NCBI GenBank assembly: GCA_937923365.1
Contig: CALAIJ010000069.1
Coordinates: forward strand, 1-10,051
Source: an uncultured Sulfitobacter sp.
GTDB lineage: Bacteria > Pseudomonadota > Alphaproteobacteria > Rhodobacterales > Rhodobacteraceae
Length of the DNA: 10,051 nt
Reading direction: 5' to 3'
Each line of letters begins with the position of its first letter. The stretch's first letter is position 1. The notes under the pieces were generated by a model. That model ran no database searches, had not been told where the DNA came from, and saw only the letters and a program-made list of their open reading frames with translations. Below, in pieces: positions 1 through 6,154 of this stretch. A program made the translations under genes and the position numbers.

Positions 1-466
1 CGACGTACAGGTGACACCGCTTTGGCAAGGCATCGAAGAGATCGAAAAGCTGATGGCCACTTTCAAGGCCGCCCGCGCAGAGCATGCCACCCATGATCCC
101 AAGATCATGTTGCTGCATCATACCTCTGTTGCTTCCGATGACGCGGATACTGCACAGGCCGCGCAGGAGCTGAGCCGGTTCTACAACTATTTCGGAGCAT
201 GGTTTCAGAACAAGCGGCCCGTATCTCAAGGCCTGATACAGGAACTGTCCCCGCAAGAGCTTGCCGATAACAAGATGATGTCGCCCGAGAACATGCATCG
301 CGACTTGACCATCGGCACTGTGCAAGAAGTGATAGACCAGATCAAACGCTACGAAGACCTAGGGTTCGACGAATACGCCTTTTGGGTCGACAGCGGGATG
401 AGCGCGGAACGCAAGCGCGCCTCGCTGGACCGCTTTATCAATGACGTCATGCCCGCCTTTTCCTGA
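1..466 (+). CDS. Luciferase-like flavin-dependent monooxygenase, C-terminal part (5' end outside window)
   Basis: The frame is open from base 2, so this is the last 154 residues of a longer protein; the GTG at 11 is just an internal valine codon. The segment fits the C-terminal part of bacterial-luciferase-like (LLM class) oxidoreductases. It ends with the family's usual pattern: a stretch around 'TIGTVQEVIDQIKRYEDLGFDEYAFW', broken here as TIGTVQEVIDQI then KRYEDLGFDEYAFW, where a Gly-Thr-x-x-x-Val-Ile loop is followed by a helix and a last hydrophobic strand. Such enzymes use FMNH2 or F420 and O2 to oxidise or cleave small organic substrates, and those using FMNH2 need a separate flavin reductase, which is not visible here. 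The stop is 12 bp before the aldehyde dehydrogenase start, so the two are almost certainly co-transcribed. The flavin-binding N-terminal part is missing, so cofactor and substrate cannot be judged. Confidence 0.85.
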   Translation, partial: DVQVTPLWQGIEEIEKLMATFKAARAEHATHDPKIMLLHHTSVASDDADTAQAAQELSRFYNYFGAWFQNKRPVSQGLIQELSPQELADNKMMSPENMHRDLTIGTVQEVIDQIKRYEDLGFDEYAFWVDSGMSAERKRASLDRFINDVMPAFS

Positions 467-478
467 AGGAACACAGCA

Positions 479-1960
479 ATGCCCGATATGCCTCACTACC
501 AACTGTTCATCGCAGGCCATTGGCAGGCCGGATCAGACGGCCAGACCATGGAAACCGTCAACCCAGCCAACGGCCAGGTCTGGGCCAGCTTTGACTGCGC
601 ATCACCTGCGGACGTGGACACTGCAGTGGCCGCAGCCAAGGCAGTACTTGACGATCCCGCATGGCGCGACATGACACAGACAGCGCGGGGTAAACTCCTG
701 TTCCGCCTGGCCGACTTGGTTGCGGAAAACGCCGAGGCGCTTGGCCGGATCGAGACCACTGACAGCGGCAAGCTGGCCAAAGAGACGATGGCCCAGACAG
801 GATATGTTGCGGATTACTACCGCTACTACGCAGGGCTGGCCGACAAGATCGAAGGCGCCGTGCTGCCCATCGACAAGCCAGATATGCATGTCTTTACCCA
901 TGCGGTGCCCATCGGCGTTGTCGCGGCGATTGTGCCTTGGAACGCCCAGATGTTTCTGGCCGCGACCAAGGTGGCCCCTGCTTTGGCGGCAGGCTGCACT
1001 GTGGTGCTGAAGGCGTCCGAGATTGCGCCTGCGCCCATGATCGAGTTTGCCAAACTGATCGAAGCAGCAGGCTTTCCCAAGGGCGTCGTCTCCATCATCA
1101 CAGGGGACGCGCCAAATTGCGCTATCCCCCTAACACGACACCGCGATGTGGACCGGATCGCTTTTACAGGCGGGCCGGAAACAGCGCGCCACGTCGTGCG
1201 CAATTCAGCCGAGAATTTTGCCGTGACCACGTTGGAGCTCGGCGGCAAATCCCCGATCATCGTGTTTGACGACGCCAATCTGGATTCTGCGGCCAACGGC
1301 CTGATCGCGGGCAACTTTGGCGCCTCGGGTCAGTCCTGCGTTGCTGGCACGCGGGGGTTGGTGCACCGCCCTGTCTATGATGCGCTGATCCAGCGGATCA
1401 CAGAGAAATGCGCCGATCTGGTGGTCGGTGATCCGCATGATCCGGAGACCCACCTTGGGCCCTTGTGTACAATTGCGCAGGTGGAAACGATCAGGGAAAC
1501 GCTTGCGGCAGCAACGGCACAGGGGGCAAAGATCGCCTTTGGCGGGCAGCCTGCGGATGCAGGCAGTGACCATTATTTCCAGCCGACGCTCGTGCTTTGC
1601 GACAGCCCGCAGACCCGCACGCTGGAGGTTGAGATGTTCGGCCCCGTCATGTCGCTTTTGCCATTCGATACCGAAGAAGAAGCGATTGCATTGGCCAATG
1701 ACAGCGACTTTGGTCTGGGCTCTGGCGTGTTTACGGAAAACGTGGCGCGCGCGCACCGTGTGTCGAAACGCATCCGGTCCGGGATCACATGGGTGAACAC
1801 CTATCGTGCGATTTCGCCCATCGCCCCCTTTGGCGGTTTCAATCAGTCCGGCTATGGCCGCGAGGCAGGCAAAGAAGCGATCATGGACTACATCCGCACC
1901 AAAACAACGTGGATCAACACGTCAGACCAGCCGATGGCGAACCCCTTTGTGATGCGCTAA
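479..1960 (+). CDS. NAD(P)+-dependent aldehyde dehydrogenase (ALDH superfamily)
   Basis: A full-length 493-residue ALDH that oxidises an aldehyde (or a lactol) to the acid in the cytoplasm. Visible motifs: PWNAQ with oxyanion Asn155; the coenzyme-binding VLKASE with Lys178; FTGGPETARHV from Phe229; LELGGKS with general base Glu253; GQSCVAGTR with catalytic Cys287; EMFGPV at 385-390; and the C-terminal PFGGFNQSGYGREAG. The start at 479 is supported by a GAAGGA ribosome site about 8 bp upstream and a normal family N-terminus. It follows the luciferase-like monooxygenase by 12 bp, which suggests that the dehydrogenase oxidises an aldehyde made by that enzyme. The same gene pair occurs in trigonelline degradation (TgnB, TgnC), but the motifs do not define the substrate. 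Its TAA stop overlaps the stop of the convergent SDR. Confidence 0.95.
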   Translation: MPDMPHYQLFIAGHWQAGSDGQTMETVNPANGQVWASFDCASPADVDTAVAAAKAVLDDPAWRDMTQTARGKLLFRLADLVAENAEALGRIETTDSGKLAKETMAQTGYVADYYRYYAGLADKIEGAVLPIDKPDMHVFTHAVPIGVVAAIVPWNAQMFLAATKVAPALAAGCTVVLKASEIAPAPMIEFAKLIEAAGFPKGVVSIITGDAPNCAIPLTRHRDVDRIAFTGGPETARHVVRNSAENFAVTTLELGGKSPIIVFDDANLDSAANGLIAGNFGASGQSCVAGTRGLVHRPVYDALIQRITEKCADLVVGDPHDPETHLGPLCTIAQVETIRETLAAATAQGAKIAFGGQPADAGSDHYFQPTLVLCDSPQTRTLEVEMFGPVMSLLPFDTEEEAIALANDSDFGLGSGVFTENVARAHRVSKRIRSGITWVNTYRAISPIAPFGGFNQSGYGREAGKEAIMDYIRTKTTWINTSDQPMANPFVMR

Positions 1961-2706
1961 ATCACGGTCAGCGATCCCAGCGACGCCCCGCCACATACGA
2001 ACAACGTCTGCCCCGTGACCCAGTCATTCTGCGGATCGGCAAAGAACAACGTGGCGCGCGCGATGTCATCGGCTTTGCCCAACCGTCTGCGCGGCAATCC
2101 GGCGGCAATTGATTTGGCCTTTTCGCTGTCTTCGGGGATATCGACCGTGACCATATCGGTGGTGATGATCCCGGGCGCGATGGCGTTAACGGTAATCCCG
2201 TGCGGCCCCAGTTCGATGGCCCAAGTGCGCGTCATTGAAATAATCGCCGCCTTTGTTGCGGCATAGACCGTGCGCTGTGACATGCCAACCACGGCACGCG
2301 AAGACATGTTGATGATGCGCCCCGCCCCTTGCGACTTCATGTGGTCCACGACCGCCTGAGTGAGTTGCAGCGCGGTCCAGACGTGCAGGTCGTTGAGGAA
2401 ATCATACTCCTCATCCGTGACCTCTTCGACAGGGGTGTTACGCACGACGCCCGCGTTGTTGATCAGGATATCAACCTTGTGGTTTGCCTTGATGTCGGCT
2501 GCGAAGGTGCGCACGGCATCACGGTCCCCCAGATCAACGGTGTAGGAGGTGACCTGATCTGACGCAGGCTCAAACGGGCGGCGGGCAGCGCTGATCACAT
2601 GACAGCCACGGGCCATCAGATGCACGGCAATCTCGCGACCGATGCCGACGCTGGCACCTGTGATCAGGGCGGTCTTGCCCGCATAGCTTTGGTCAGTGTC
2701 TGTCAT
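1957..2706 (-). CDS. Short-chain dehydrogenase/reductase (classical SDR)
   Basis: A 249-residue classical SDR, the normal length. The Rossmann glycine motif TGASVGIG is at 17-24, the adenine-contacting Asp is in VDLGD (Asp58), NNAG is at 83-86, and the catalytic Ser (135/136) is followed by Tyr148 and Lys152 in YAATK; PGI at 178-180 is the usual nicotinamide-side motif. Ala-Arg-Arg at 40-43 after the second strand, with no acidic residue there, hints at NADP(H), a weak inference. Residues 136-147 and 180-200 would shape the substrate pocket and give no recognisable specificity. The ATG at 2706 has an AGGA about 10 bp upstream. The gene is divergent from marR and overlaps the aldehyde dehydrogenase stop by 4 bp. 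Next to a Rieske oxygenase it could be a cis-dihydrodiol dehydrogenase, or act on an alcohol or ketone later in the pathway. Confidence 0.93.
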   Translation of the reverse strand: MTDTDQSYAGKTALITGASVGIGREIAVHLMARGCHVISAARRPFEPASDQVTSYTVDLGDRDAVRTFAADIKANHKVDILINNAGVVRNTPVEEVTDEEYDFLNDLHVWTALQLTQAVVDHMKSQGAGRIINMSSRAVVGMSQRTVYAATKAAIISMTRTWAIELGPHGITVNAIAPGIITTDMVTVDIPEDSEKAKSIAAGLPRRRLGKADDIARATLFFADPQNDWVTGQTLFVCGGASLGSLTVI

Positions 2707-2862
2707 GGGCGGGATGTCCTTTGCTGTCTGCCAACAATCAAGTCCGTTTTATATGATTTTGCAAGTAAATCTCGTTTTGTCCGTTTGCCAGCCTTTGCCG
2801 GAACCTGTAGCGTTGCGAGGTCACGGGCTGTCACAGCCTGCCTCGCCGGAGCCTGCACCGCA
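2707..2862. promoter_or_regulatory. Divergent control region between the SDR and marR genes
   Basis: This 156-bp gap must hold the start signals for the SDR (leftward) and marR (rightward). Its centre (about 2747-2775) is much more AT-rich than the surrounding DNA. For marR, a possible promoter is CTGCCA (2728-2733) and TATGAT (2752-2757) with an 18-bp spacer, matching the -35 consensus at 4 of 6 and the -10 at 5 of 6. For the SDR, TTTATA at 2748-2753 reads TATAAA on the minus strand and could be a -10, but I see no good -35. The 8-mer GTCCGTTT occurs twice, at 2742-2749 and 2779-2786. The word TTTATATGA (2748-2756) recurs at 3345-3353 in the promoter of the downstream operon, which suggests a shared regulator. 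The exact promoter positions are tentative. Confidence 0.5.
2815..2846 (+). promoter_or_regulatory. Two-tier inverted repeat (possible leader hairpin or operator) before marR
   Basis: An outer arm GCGAGG (2815-2820) pairs with CCTCGC (2841-2846). Inside it GGCTGT (2826-2831) and ACAGCC (2833-2838) form a perfect 13-bp palindrome centred on C2832. As RNA this folds as a 6-bp lower stem, an asymmetric internal loop and a 5-bp upper stem with loop TCA. It ends one base before the GGAG ribosome site (2848-2851) of marR. It could tune marR translation or be an autoregulatory operator in DNA. There is no U-tract, so it is not an evident intrinsic terminator. Pairing is seen directly; function is inferred. 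Confidence 0.45.
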
Positions 2863-3312
2863 ATGCCCAAGAAACCGCCCAGAACGCTGACCGCGCTGCC
2901 GTCTTACCTGATCACGCGGATCGCGCATCGGTACAATCAGACCATCCATGCAGAGCTTAAGGCGATTGGCCTGTCGACCATCTCGACCCGCATCATTTCG
3001 TCGCTCAGCATCTTCGAGGAACTGACGATCAACGAACTATGTGTCCACGCGCTGGCGGAGCAACCCACCATGAGCCGCGCTTTGGACCGGCTTGAGGCGG
3101 ACGGCCTGATCCGCCGCGCCGTCAAGGACGAGGACAACCGCAAGCGCACCGTGCGTCTGACCGATGCAGGCCACGCCCTGACCGCAGACATCTGGCCCGT
3201 CATGACGGGTGCCAATGACGCCATGCTGGAAGGCATCCCCAAAGCAGATCGCGAAGTTACAGTGCGCACTTTGCTGAAGGTTCTCGAGAACGTGCGCGTC
3301 CATCCGATTTGA
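2863..3312 (+). CDS. MarR-family transcriptional regulator
   Basis: A 149-residue winged-helix regulator, the standard MarR length. An N-terminal dimerisation helix (about 9-33) is followed by the helix-turn-helix: INELCVHALAEQP then TMSRALDRLEADGLIRRA (about 56-86) gives the support and recognition helices, and the wing has the family pattern DEDNRKRTVRLTDAG (89-103). The C-terminal helices (105-147) complete the dimer interface. The ATG at 2863 was chosen because it follows a GGAG at 2848-2851 and gives a typical N-terminus; the frame stays open upstream but that part runs through the promoter region and into the SDR gene. MarR proteins usually repress and are released by a pathway ligand, often an aromatic acid. 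Placed between the SDR and the Rieske operon, it probably controls both, and itself. The palindromes at 3307-3321 and 3350-3365 are candidate operators. Confidence 0.93.
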   Translation: MPKKPPRTLTALPSYLITRIAHRYNQTIHAELKAIGLSTISTRIISSLSIFEELTINELCVHALAEQPTMSRALDRLEADGLIRRAVKDEDNRKRTVRLTDAGHALTADIWPVMTGANDAMLEGIPKADREVTVRTLLKVLENVRVHPI

Positions 3313-3321
3313 GCCTCAAAT
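3307..3321. promoter_or_regulatory. 15-bp perfect palindrome at the marR stop codon, just upstream of the -35 box
   Basis: ATTTGAG-C-CTCAAAT is perfectly symmetric about C3314, contains the marR stop codon (3310-3312), and ends 4 bp before the -35 box at 3326. Its length, AT content and place fit a regulator binding site. As RNA it would make a 6-bp stem with a 3-base loop, followed by only a short T-run, so it could at most be a weak terminator for marR. Confidence 0.4.
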
Positions 3322-3325
3322 GGTT

Positions 3326-3354
3326 TTGACAGTTGCACCGGCCATTTATATGAA
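3326..3354 (+). promoter_or_regulatory. Predicted sigma70-type promoter of the Rieske oxygenase operon
   Basis: TTGACA (3326-3331, perfect consensus -35) is separated by 17 bp from TATGAA (3349-3354, 4 of 6 matches to the -10). Transcription would start near 3361, leaving a leader of about 30 bases before the reductase ATG at 3394. The -10 lies within the palindromic half-sites starting at 3350, so a protein bound there would block RNA polymerase. The strong -35 and imperfect -10 fit a regulated promoter. Confidence 0.6.
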
Positions 3355-3365
3355 TATTCATGAAT
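3350..3365. promoter_or_regulatory. Candidate MarR operator: three overlapping ATGAAT/ATTCAT half-sites
   Basis: ATGAATATTCAT (3350-3361) is a perfect 12-bp palindrome. It overlaps a second perfect palindrome, ATTCATGAAT (3356-3365). The half-site ATGAAT therefore occurs directly at 3350 and 3360, exactly one helical turn apart, with its inverse at 3356. The cluster covers the -10 box and the likely transcription start. Binding by the adjacent MarR protein is inferred from position and symmetry. Confidence 0.5.
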
Positions 3366-3393
3366 TATGGATTCCCTTTTGTGAGCCCCTGCC

Positions 3394-4332
3394 ATGAAGC
3401 TGCGCCTTTCTGAGACACGTGATGTAACCGACCGGATCAGGATGATGACCCTGACCGCTGCAGAGGGTGGTCCTCTGCCCGCCTATTCCGCTGGCGCGCA
3501 CCTGGATTTCGATCTGGGCGATGCGGGCACGCGATCCTATTCGCTGGTCGACTTTGTGCCCATTCCAGATGCCCCCGACAGCTACCGGATTGCCGTTCAG
3601 GCAGAACCGGACGGTGACGGTGGATCGCTTGCGATGCACGCGTTATCCACGGGCGATGTGGTCGAGGCGACCGCGCCAAAGAACTCTTTTGAGCTGCACG
3701 TTGATAATGCGCCTACGATGTTGATTGCCGGCGGGATCGGTGTGACGCCGATCATCTCTTTTGCGACGGCCCTGCGCGGACGGGGCACACCGTTCCACTT
3801 CCACTATGCGGCACGCAGCCGTGCGGTCTGCGCCTTTGCTGACAGGTTGGAAGATCTCTTTGACGATGCGCTGACCCTCTGGATGGATGATACCAACCAG
3901 ATTGACGTCGCGGCCCTTTTGCAAAACGCACCGCGCGATGCACATGTATATTGTTGCGGTCCAAAGGGCATGATCGCCGCCGTCAAATCCGCGGCAGAGG
4001 CTGCGGGCCATCCATCCGACCGCATCCGGTTCGAATTGTTCGAAACACCCCAGACCGAAGACGGCGACCAACCCTTCGAGGTGGAGATCAACGACGGTCA
4101 GGTCTTTACCATCCCGCCGGGACAAACCATCATCGAGGTATTGGAAGAGGCGGGCGTGGACGTGATGTACGATTGCCAGCGCGGCGACTGCGGCATCTGC
4201 CAGACAGACGTGCTGGATGGAACGCCGGATCACCGCGACGTGGTCCTGTCAGAGGACGAGCGCACCTCTGGTAACGTTATGCAAATCTGCGTCAGCCGCG
4301 CGAAGTCCGCGCGCCTGAAGCTGGATATTTGA
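3394..4332 (+). CDS. PDR/VanB-type oxidoreductase with C-terminal [2Fe-2S] ferredoxin domain (Rieske oxygenase reductase)
   Basis: A 312-residue reductase that passes electrons from NAD(P)H through flavin and a plant-type [2Fe-2S] cluster to the Rieske oxygenase. Domain order: flavin domain (about 1-100) with RSYSL at 47-51, the form typical of the phthalate-dioxygenase-reductase family, which usually carries FMN; NAD domain (about 105-215) with AGGIGVTPI from 112 and CCGPKGM at 187-193; ferredoxin domain (about 227-312) with cluster ligands Cys261, Cys266, Cys269 and Cys299 (CX4CX2CX29C). All ligands are present. Length and order match the family. The ATG at 3394 fits the conserved N-terminus although its ribosome site is weak (GTGAG at 3381-3385). 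It is first in the operon, 11 bp ahead of the alpha subunit, which makes it the dedicated partner; the fused ferredoxin means no separate ferredoxin is required. Confidence 0.95.
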   Translation: MKLRLSETRDVTDRIRMMTLTAAEGGPLPAYSAGAHLDFDLGDAGTRSYSLVDFVPIPDAPDSYRIAVQAEPDGDGGSLAMHALSTGDVVEATAPKNSFELHVDNAPTMLIAGGIGVTPIISFATALRGRGTPFHFHYAARSRAVCAFADRLEDLFDDALTLWMDDTNQIDVAALLQNAPRDAHVYCCGPKGMIAAVKSAAEAAGHPSDRIRFELFETPQTEDGDQPFEVEINDGQVFTIPPGQTIIEVLEEAGVDVMYDCQRGDCGICQTDVLDGTPDHRDVVLSEDERTSGNVMQICVSRAKSARLKLDI

Positions 4333-4337
4333 GGGAG
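4332..4337 (+). promoter_or_regulatory. Ribosome binding site that sets the alpha-subunit start
   Basis: AGGGAG, sharing one base with the reductase stop codon (4330-4332), lies 6 bp before ATG 4344. It favours that ATG over the in-frame TTG at 4329, which would lie before the ribosome site and overlap the reductase stop. Confidence 0.7.
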
Positions 4338-4343
4338 ACCCCC

Positions 4344-5678
4344 ATGGGCATCTATACCGGAAACCCCAATCTTGTCTCTGATCTGGTGCAACCGGGTCAG
4401 GTGCACCGCGACGTCTACATCTCGGACGAAATCTACCGGCTGGAGATGAAGCACCTTTTTGCAAACACATGGGTCTTTGTCGGTCACGATAGCCAGACAC
4501 CGGGCAAGGGTGATTACATCACAACGCAGGTGGCCGACCAACCGGTAATCATGGTGCGCCACTCTGATAACGAGATCAAAGTTCTCTATAACAGATGTCC
4601 CCACAAAGGCACCAAGATTGCCATCGACCGCAGCGGCAACACAGGCAAGTTCTTTCGCTGCCCCTACCACGCGTGGTCGTTCAAAACCGATGGCTGCCTT
4701 TTGGCGATACCACTGAAAAAGGGCTACGCAGAGACTGATTTTGGCGACACCGCCGCTGCAAAAGGCATGAAAGCCGTGGGGGCCGTGCACAACTACCGCG
4801 GCTTTGTCTTTGCGCGGTTGGCGCCCGAAGGCATTGCCTTTGACGACTATTTCGGAGAGGCACTTTCATCACTCGACAACATGGTGGACCGCGCACCCGA
4901 AGGACGGCTTGAGGTGGCAGGCCCCCCCTTGCGCTACATGCACCAGTGCAACTGGAAGATGCTGGTCGAAAATCAGACAGACGCCTGCCATCCGATGGTC
5001 GCACACGAAAGCTCTGCCGGAACCGCGATCAAACTCTTTGAGGAAAGCGACTGGAAAGAGGGTGAGCCCAAACCCATGGCAATGGAGATCATCGCGCCTT
5101 TCATGAGCCCTTATGAATTCTACGAAGGCATGGGCCAGCGCACATGGTCCAACGGGCACGGCCATTCCGGTGTCAGCAGTTCCATCCACAAGGACTACGC
5201 CGAGGAGGACGCATACGGCAGCGCCATGATCGACGCCTATGGCAAGGAACGCGCGGCCGAAATTCTGGGCGAGAACCGGCACAACACGGTCTACTTCCCC
5301 AACATCATGATGAAGGGGCCGATCCAGCAATTGCGCAACTTCATCCCGCTGGGGCCGGACAAGACACTTGTGGAAAGCTGGATCTACCGTCTGGTCGGCG
5401 CGCCGGATTACCTGCTCAAACGCACCGCCATGTACAACCGGATCATCAACGCGCCTACGTCCATTGTGGGCCACGACGACCTTGAGATGTACGAGCGGGC
5501 GCAAGAAGGGTTGCATACGGACGGCAACGAATGGGTGAACCTCTATCGCAACGCCGAAGAGGGCGAGAGTTTCGATGCTGAATGGACCGGTATCGGCACT
5601 TCCGAGCGGCAGATGCGCAACCAGTTCGACGCGTGGAAACGCTTTATGCTGGTCTCGATGACGGAGGCAGCAACATGA
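4344..5678 (+). CDS. Aromatic-ring-hydroxylating (Rieske) oxygenase, alpha subunit
   Basis: A 444-residue catalytic subunit, the usual length. The N-terminal Rieske domain has ligands Cys85, His87, Cys106 and His109 (CPH...CPYH). The C-terminal catalytic domain has ENQTDACHPMVAH at 209-221, giving the bridging Asp213 and the mononuclear-iron ligands His216 and His221; the carboxylate ligand is probably Asp378 or Asp379 in GHDDLEMYERAQ. All expected residues are present. The enzyme activates O2 for dihydroxylation or monohydroxylation of a ring, probably that of an aromatic acid. The beta subunit directly downstream, overlapping by ATGA, marks it as an alpha/beta (benzoate/biphenyl-type) oxygenase rather than the alpha-only demethylases such as the carnitine or glycine-betaine enzymes. 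Gene content resembles IacC of indole-3-acetate clusters, but substrate cannot be read from the motifs. Confidence 0.95.
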   Translation: MGIYTGNPNLVSDLVQPGQVHRDVYISDEIYRLEMKHLFANTWVFVGHDSQTPGKGDYITTQVADQPVIMVRHSDNEIKVLYNRCPHKGTKIAIDRSGNTGKFFRCPYHAWSFKTDGCLLAIPLKKGYAETDFGDTAAAKGMKAVGAVHNYRGFVFARLAPEGIAFDDYFGEALSSLDNMVDRAPEGRLEVAGPPLRYMHQCNWKMLVENQTDACHPMVAHESSAGTAIKLFEESDWKEGEPKPMAMEIIAPFMSPYEFYEGMGQRTWSNGHGHSGVSSSIHKDYAEEDAYGSAMIDAYGKERAAEILGENRHNTVYFPNIMMKGPIQQLRNFIPLGPDKTLVESWIYRLVGAPDYLLKRTAMYNRIINAPTSIVGHDDLEMYERAQEGLHTDGNEWVNLYRNAEEGESFDAEWTGIGTSERQMRNQFDAWKRFMLVSMTEAAT

Positions 5679-6154
5679 GCGTGACGCGCGACGATATCAT
5701 CGACTTTATCTATGCCGAAGCGCGGATGCTGGACGAGGGCCGGTTCACCGAATGGCTGGAATTGTGGTTGCCTGAGGGCATCTACTGGATGCCACTCGAC
5801 TACAAACAGACCGACCCTGATCTGGTGACGTCGCTGCTCTACGAAGACGACTTTATGCGCAAGCTGAGGGTCGAACGTCTGAACGGTGCGCGGACCTTCA
5901 GCCAGAAACCCAAGAGCCGGTGCAGCCATGTAATCCAACGCCCATTCGTGGACAAATTCGACCCTGATACAGGGGAATTCGAGACGAATACCTCCATGCA
6001 CTATGTCGAAACGCGGCTGGACGAACAGTTCCTGCTGGCCCTTACCGCCGTGCATGAATTGCGGTTGGTCGATGGCAAATTGCGGATCGCGAACAAGCGT
6101 GTGGATATCCTCAATTCCGATGCCGCCTTTGGCAACATTCAGTTGTTGCCATGA
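5675..6154 (+). CDS. Aromatic-ring-hydroxylating oxygenase, beta subunit (SnoaL-like fold)
   Basis: A 159-residue small subunit, typical for the family. It starts with the conserved helix carrying DDIIDFIYAEARMLDEGRF and 'EWLELW' (residues 6-31), followed by GIYWMPLDY, the RxxRL-like stretch LRVERLNGARTFSQKPKSR (64-82), and a C-terminal sheet with LRIANKRVDILNSD. This is the cone-shaped SnoaL/NTF2 fold that builds the alpha3beta3 hexamer and normally has no metal ligands. The start at 5675 has a GGAGG 7 bp upstream, and the ATGA overlap with the alpha stop implies translational coupling and equal stoichiometry. The stop overlaps the CoA-ligase start in the same way, and the last 22 bases lie in a stem-loop (6130-6151). 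Confidence 0.93.
   Translation: MSVTRDDIIDFIYAEARMLDEGRFTEWLELWLPEGIYWMPLDYKQTDPDLVTSLLYEDDFMRKLRVERLNGARTFSQKPKSRCSHVIQRPFVDKFDPDTGEFETNTSMHYVETRLDEQFLLALTAVHELRLVDGKLRIANKRVDILNSDAAFGNIQLLP
6130..6151 (+). promoter_or_regulatory. Stem-loop ending on the CoA-ligase start codon (translational coupling element)
   Basis: TGGCAACA (6130-6137) pairs perfectly with TGTTGCCA (6144-6151) around the 6-base loop TTCAGT. The 3' arm takes in the A of the ligase ATG and the whole space where a ribosome site would lie, and no purine-rich Shine-Dalgarno sequence is visible there. A folded transcript would hide the start until ribosomes finishing the beta subunit, whose stop overlaps the ATG, open it. The pairing is seen directly; the role is inferred. 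Confidence 0.5.

Noticed and set aside
2599..2862. Upstream in-frame extension of the MarR protein
   Set aside because: It would run through the SDR coding region and the AT-rich promoter gap. MarR proteins are about 150 residues, and ATG 2863 with its GGAG gives exactly that.
4297..4313. GC-only inverted repeat CGCGCG-AAGTC-CGCGCG near the reductase 3' end
   Set aside because: Alternating CG runs are frequent by chance at this GC content, and the repeat lies inside coding sequence without a T-run. It could fold in RNA, but I see no reason to call it functional.
4329..4343. TTG start for the alpha subunit
   Set aside because: It precedes the AGGGAG ribosome site and overlaps the reductase stop. 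ATG 4344 is correctly spaced.
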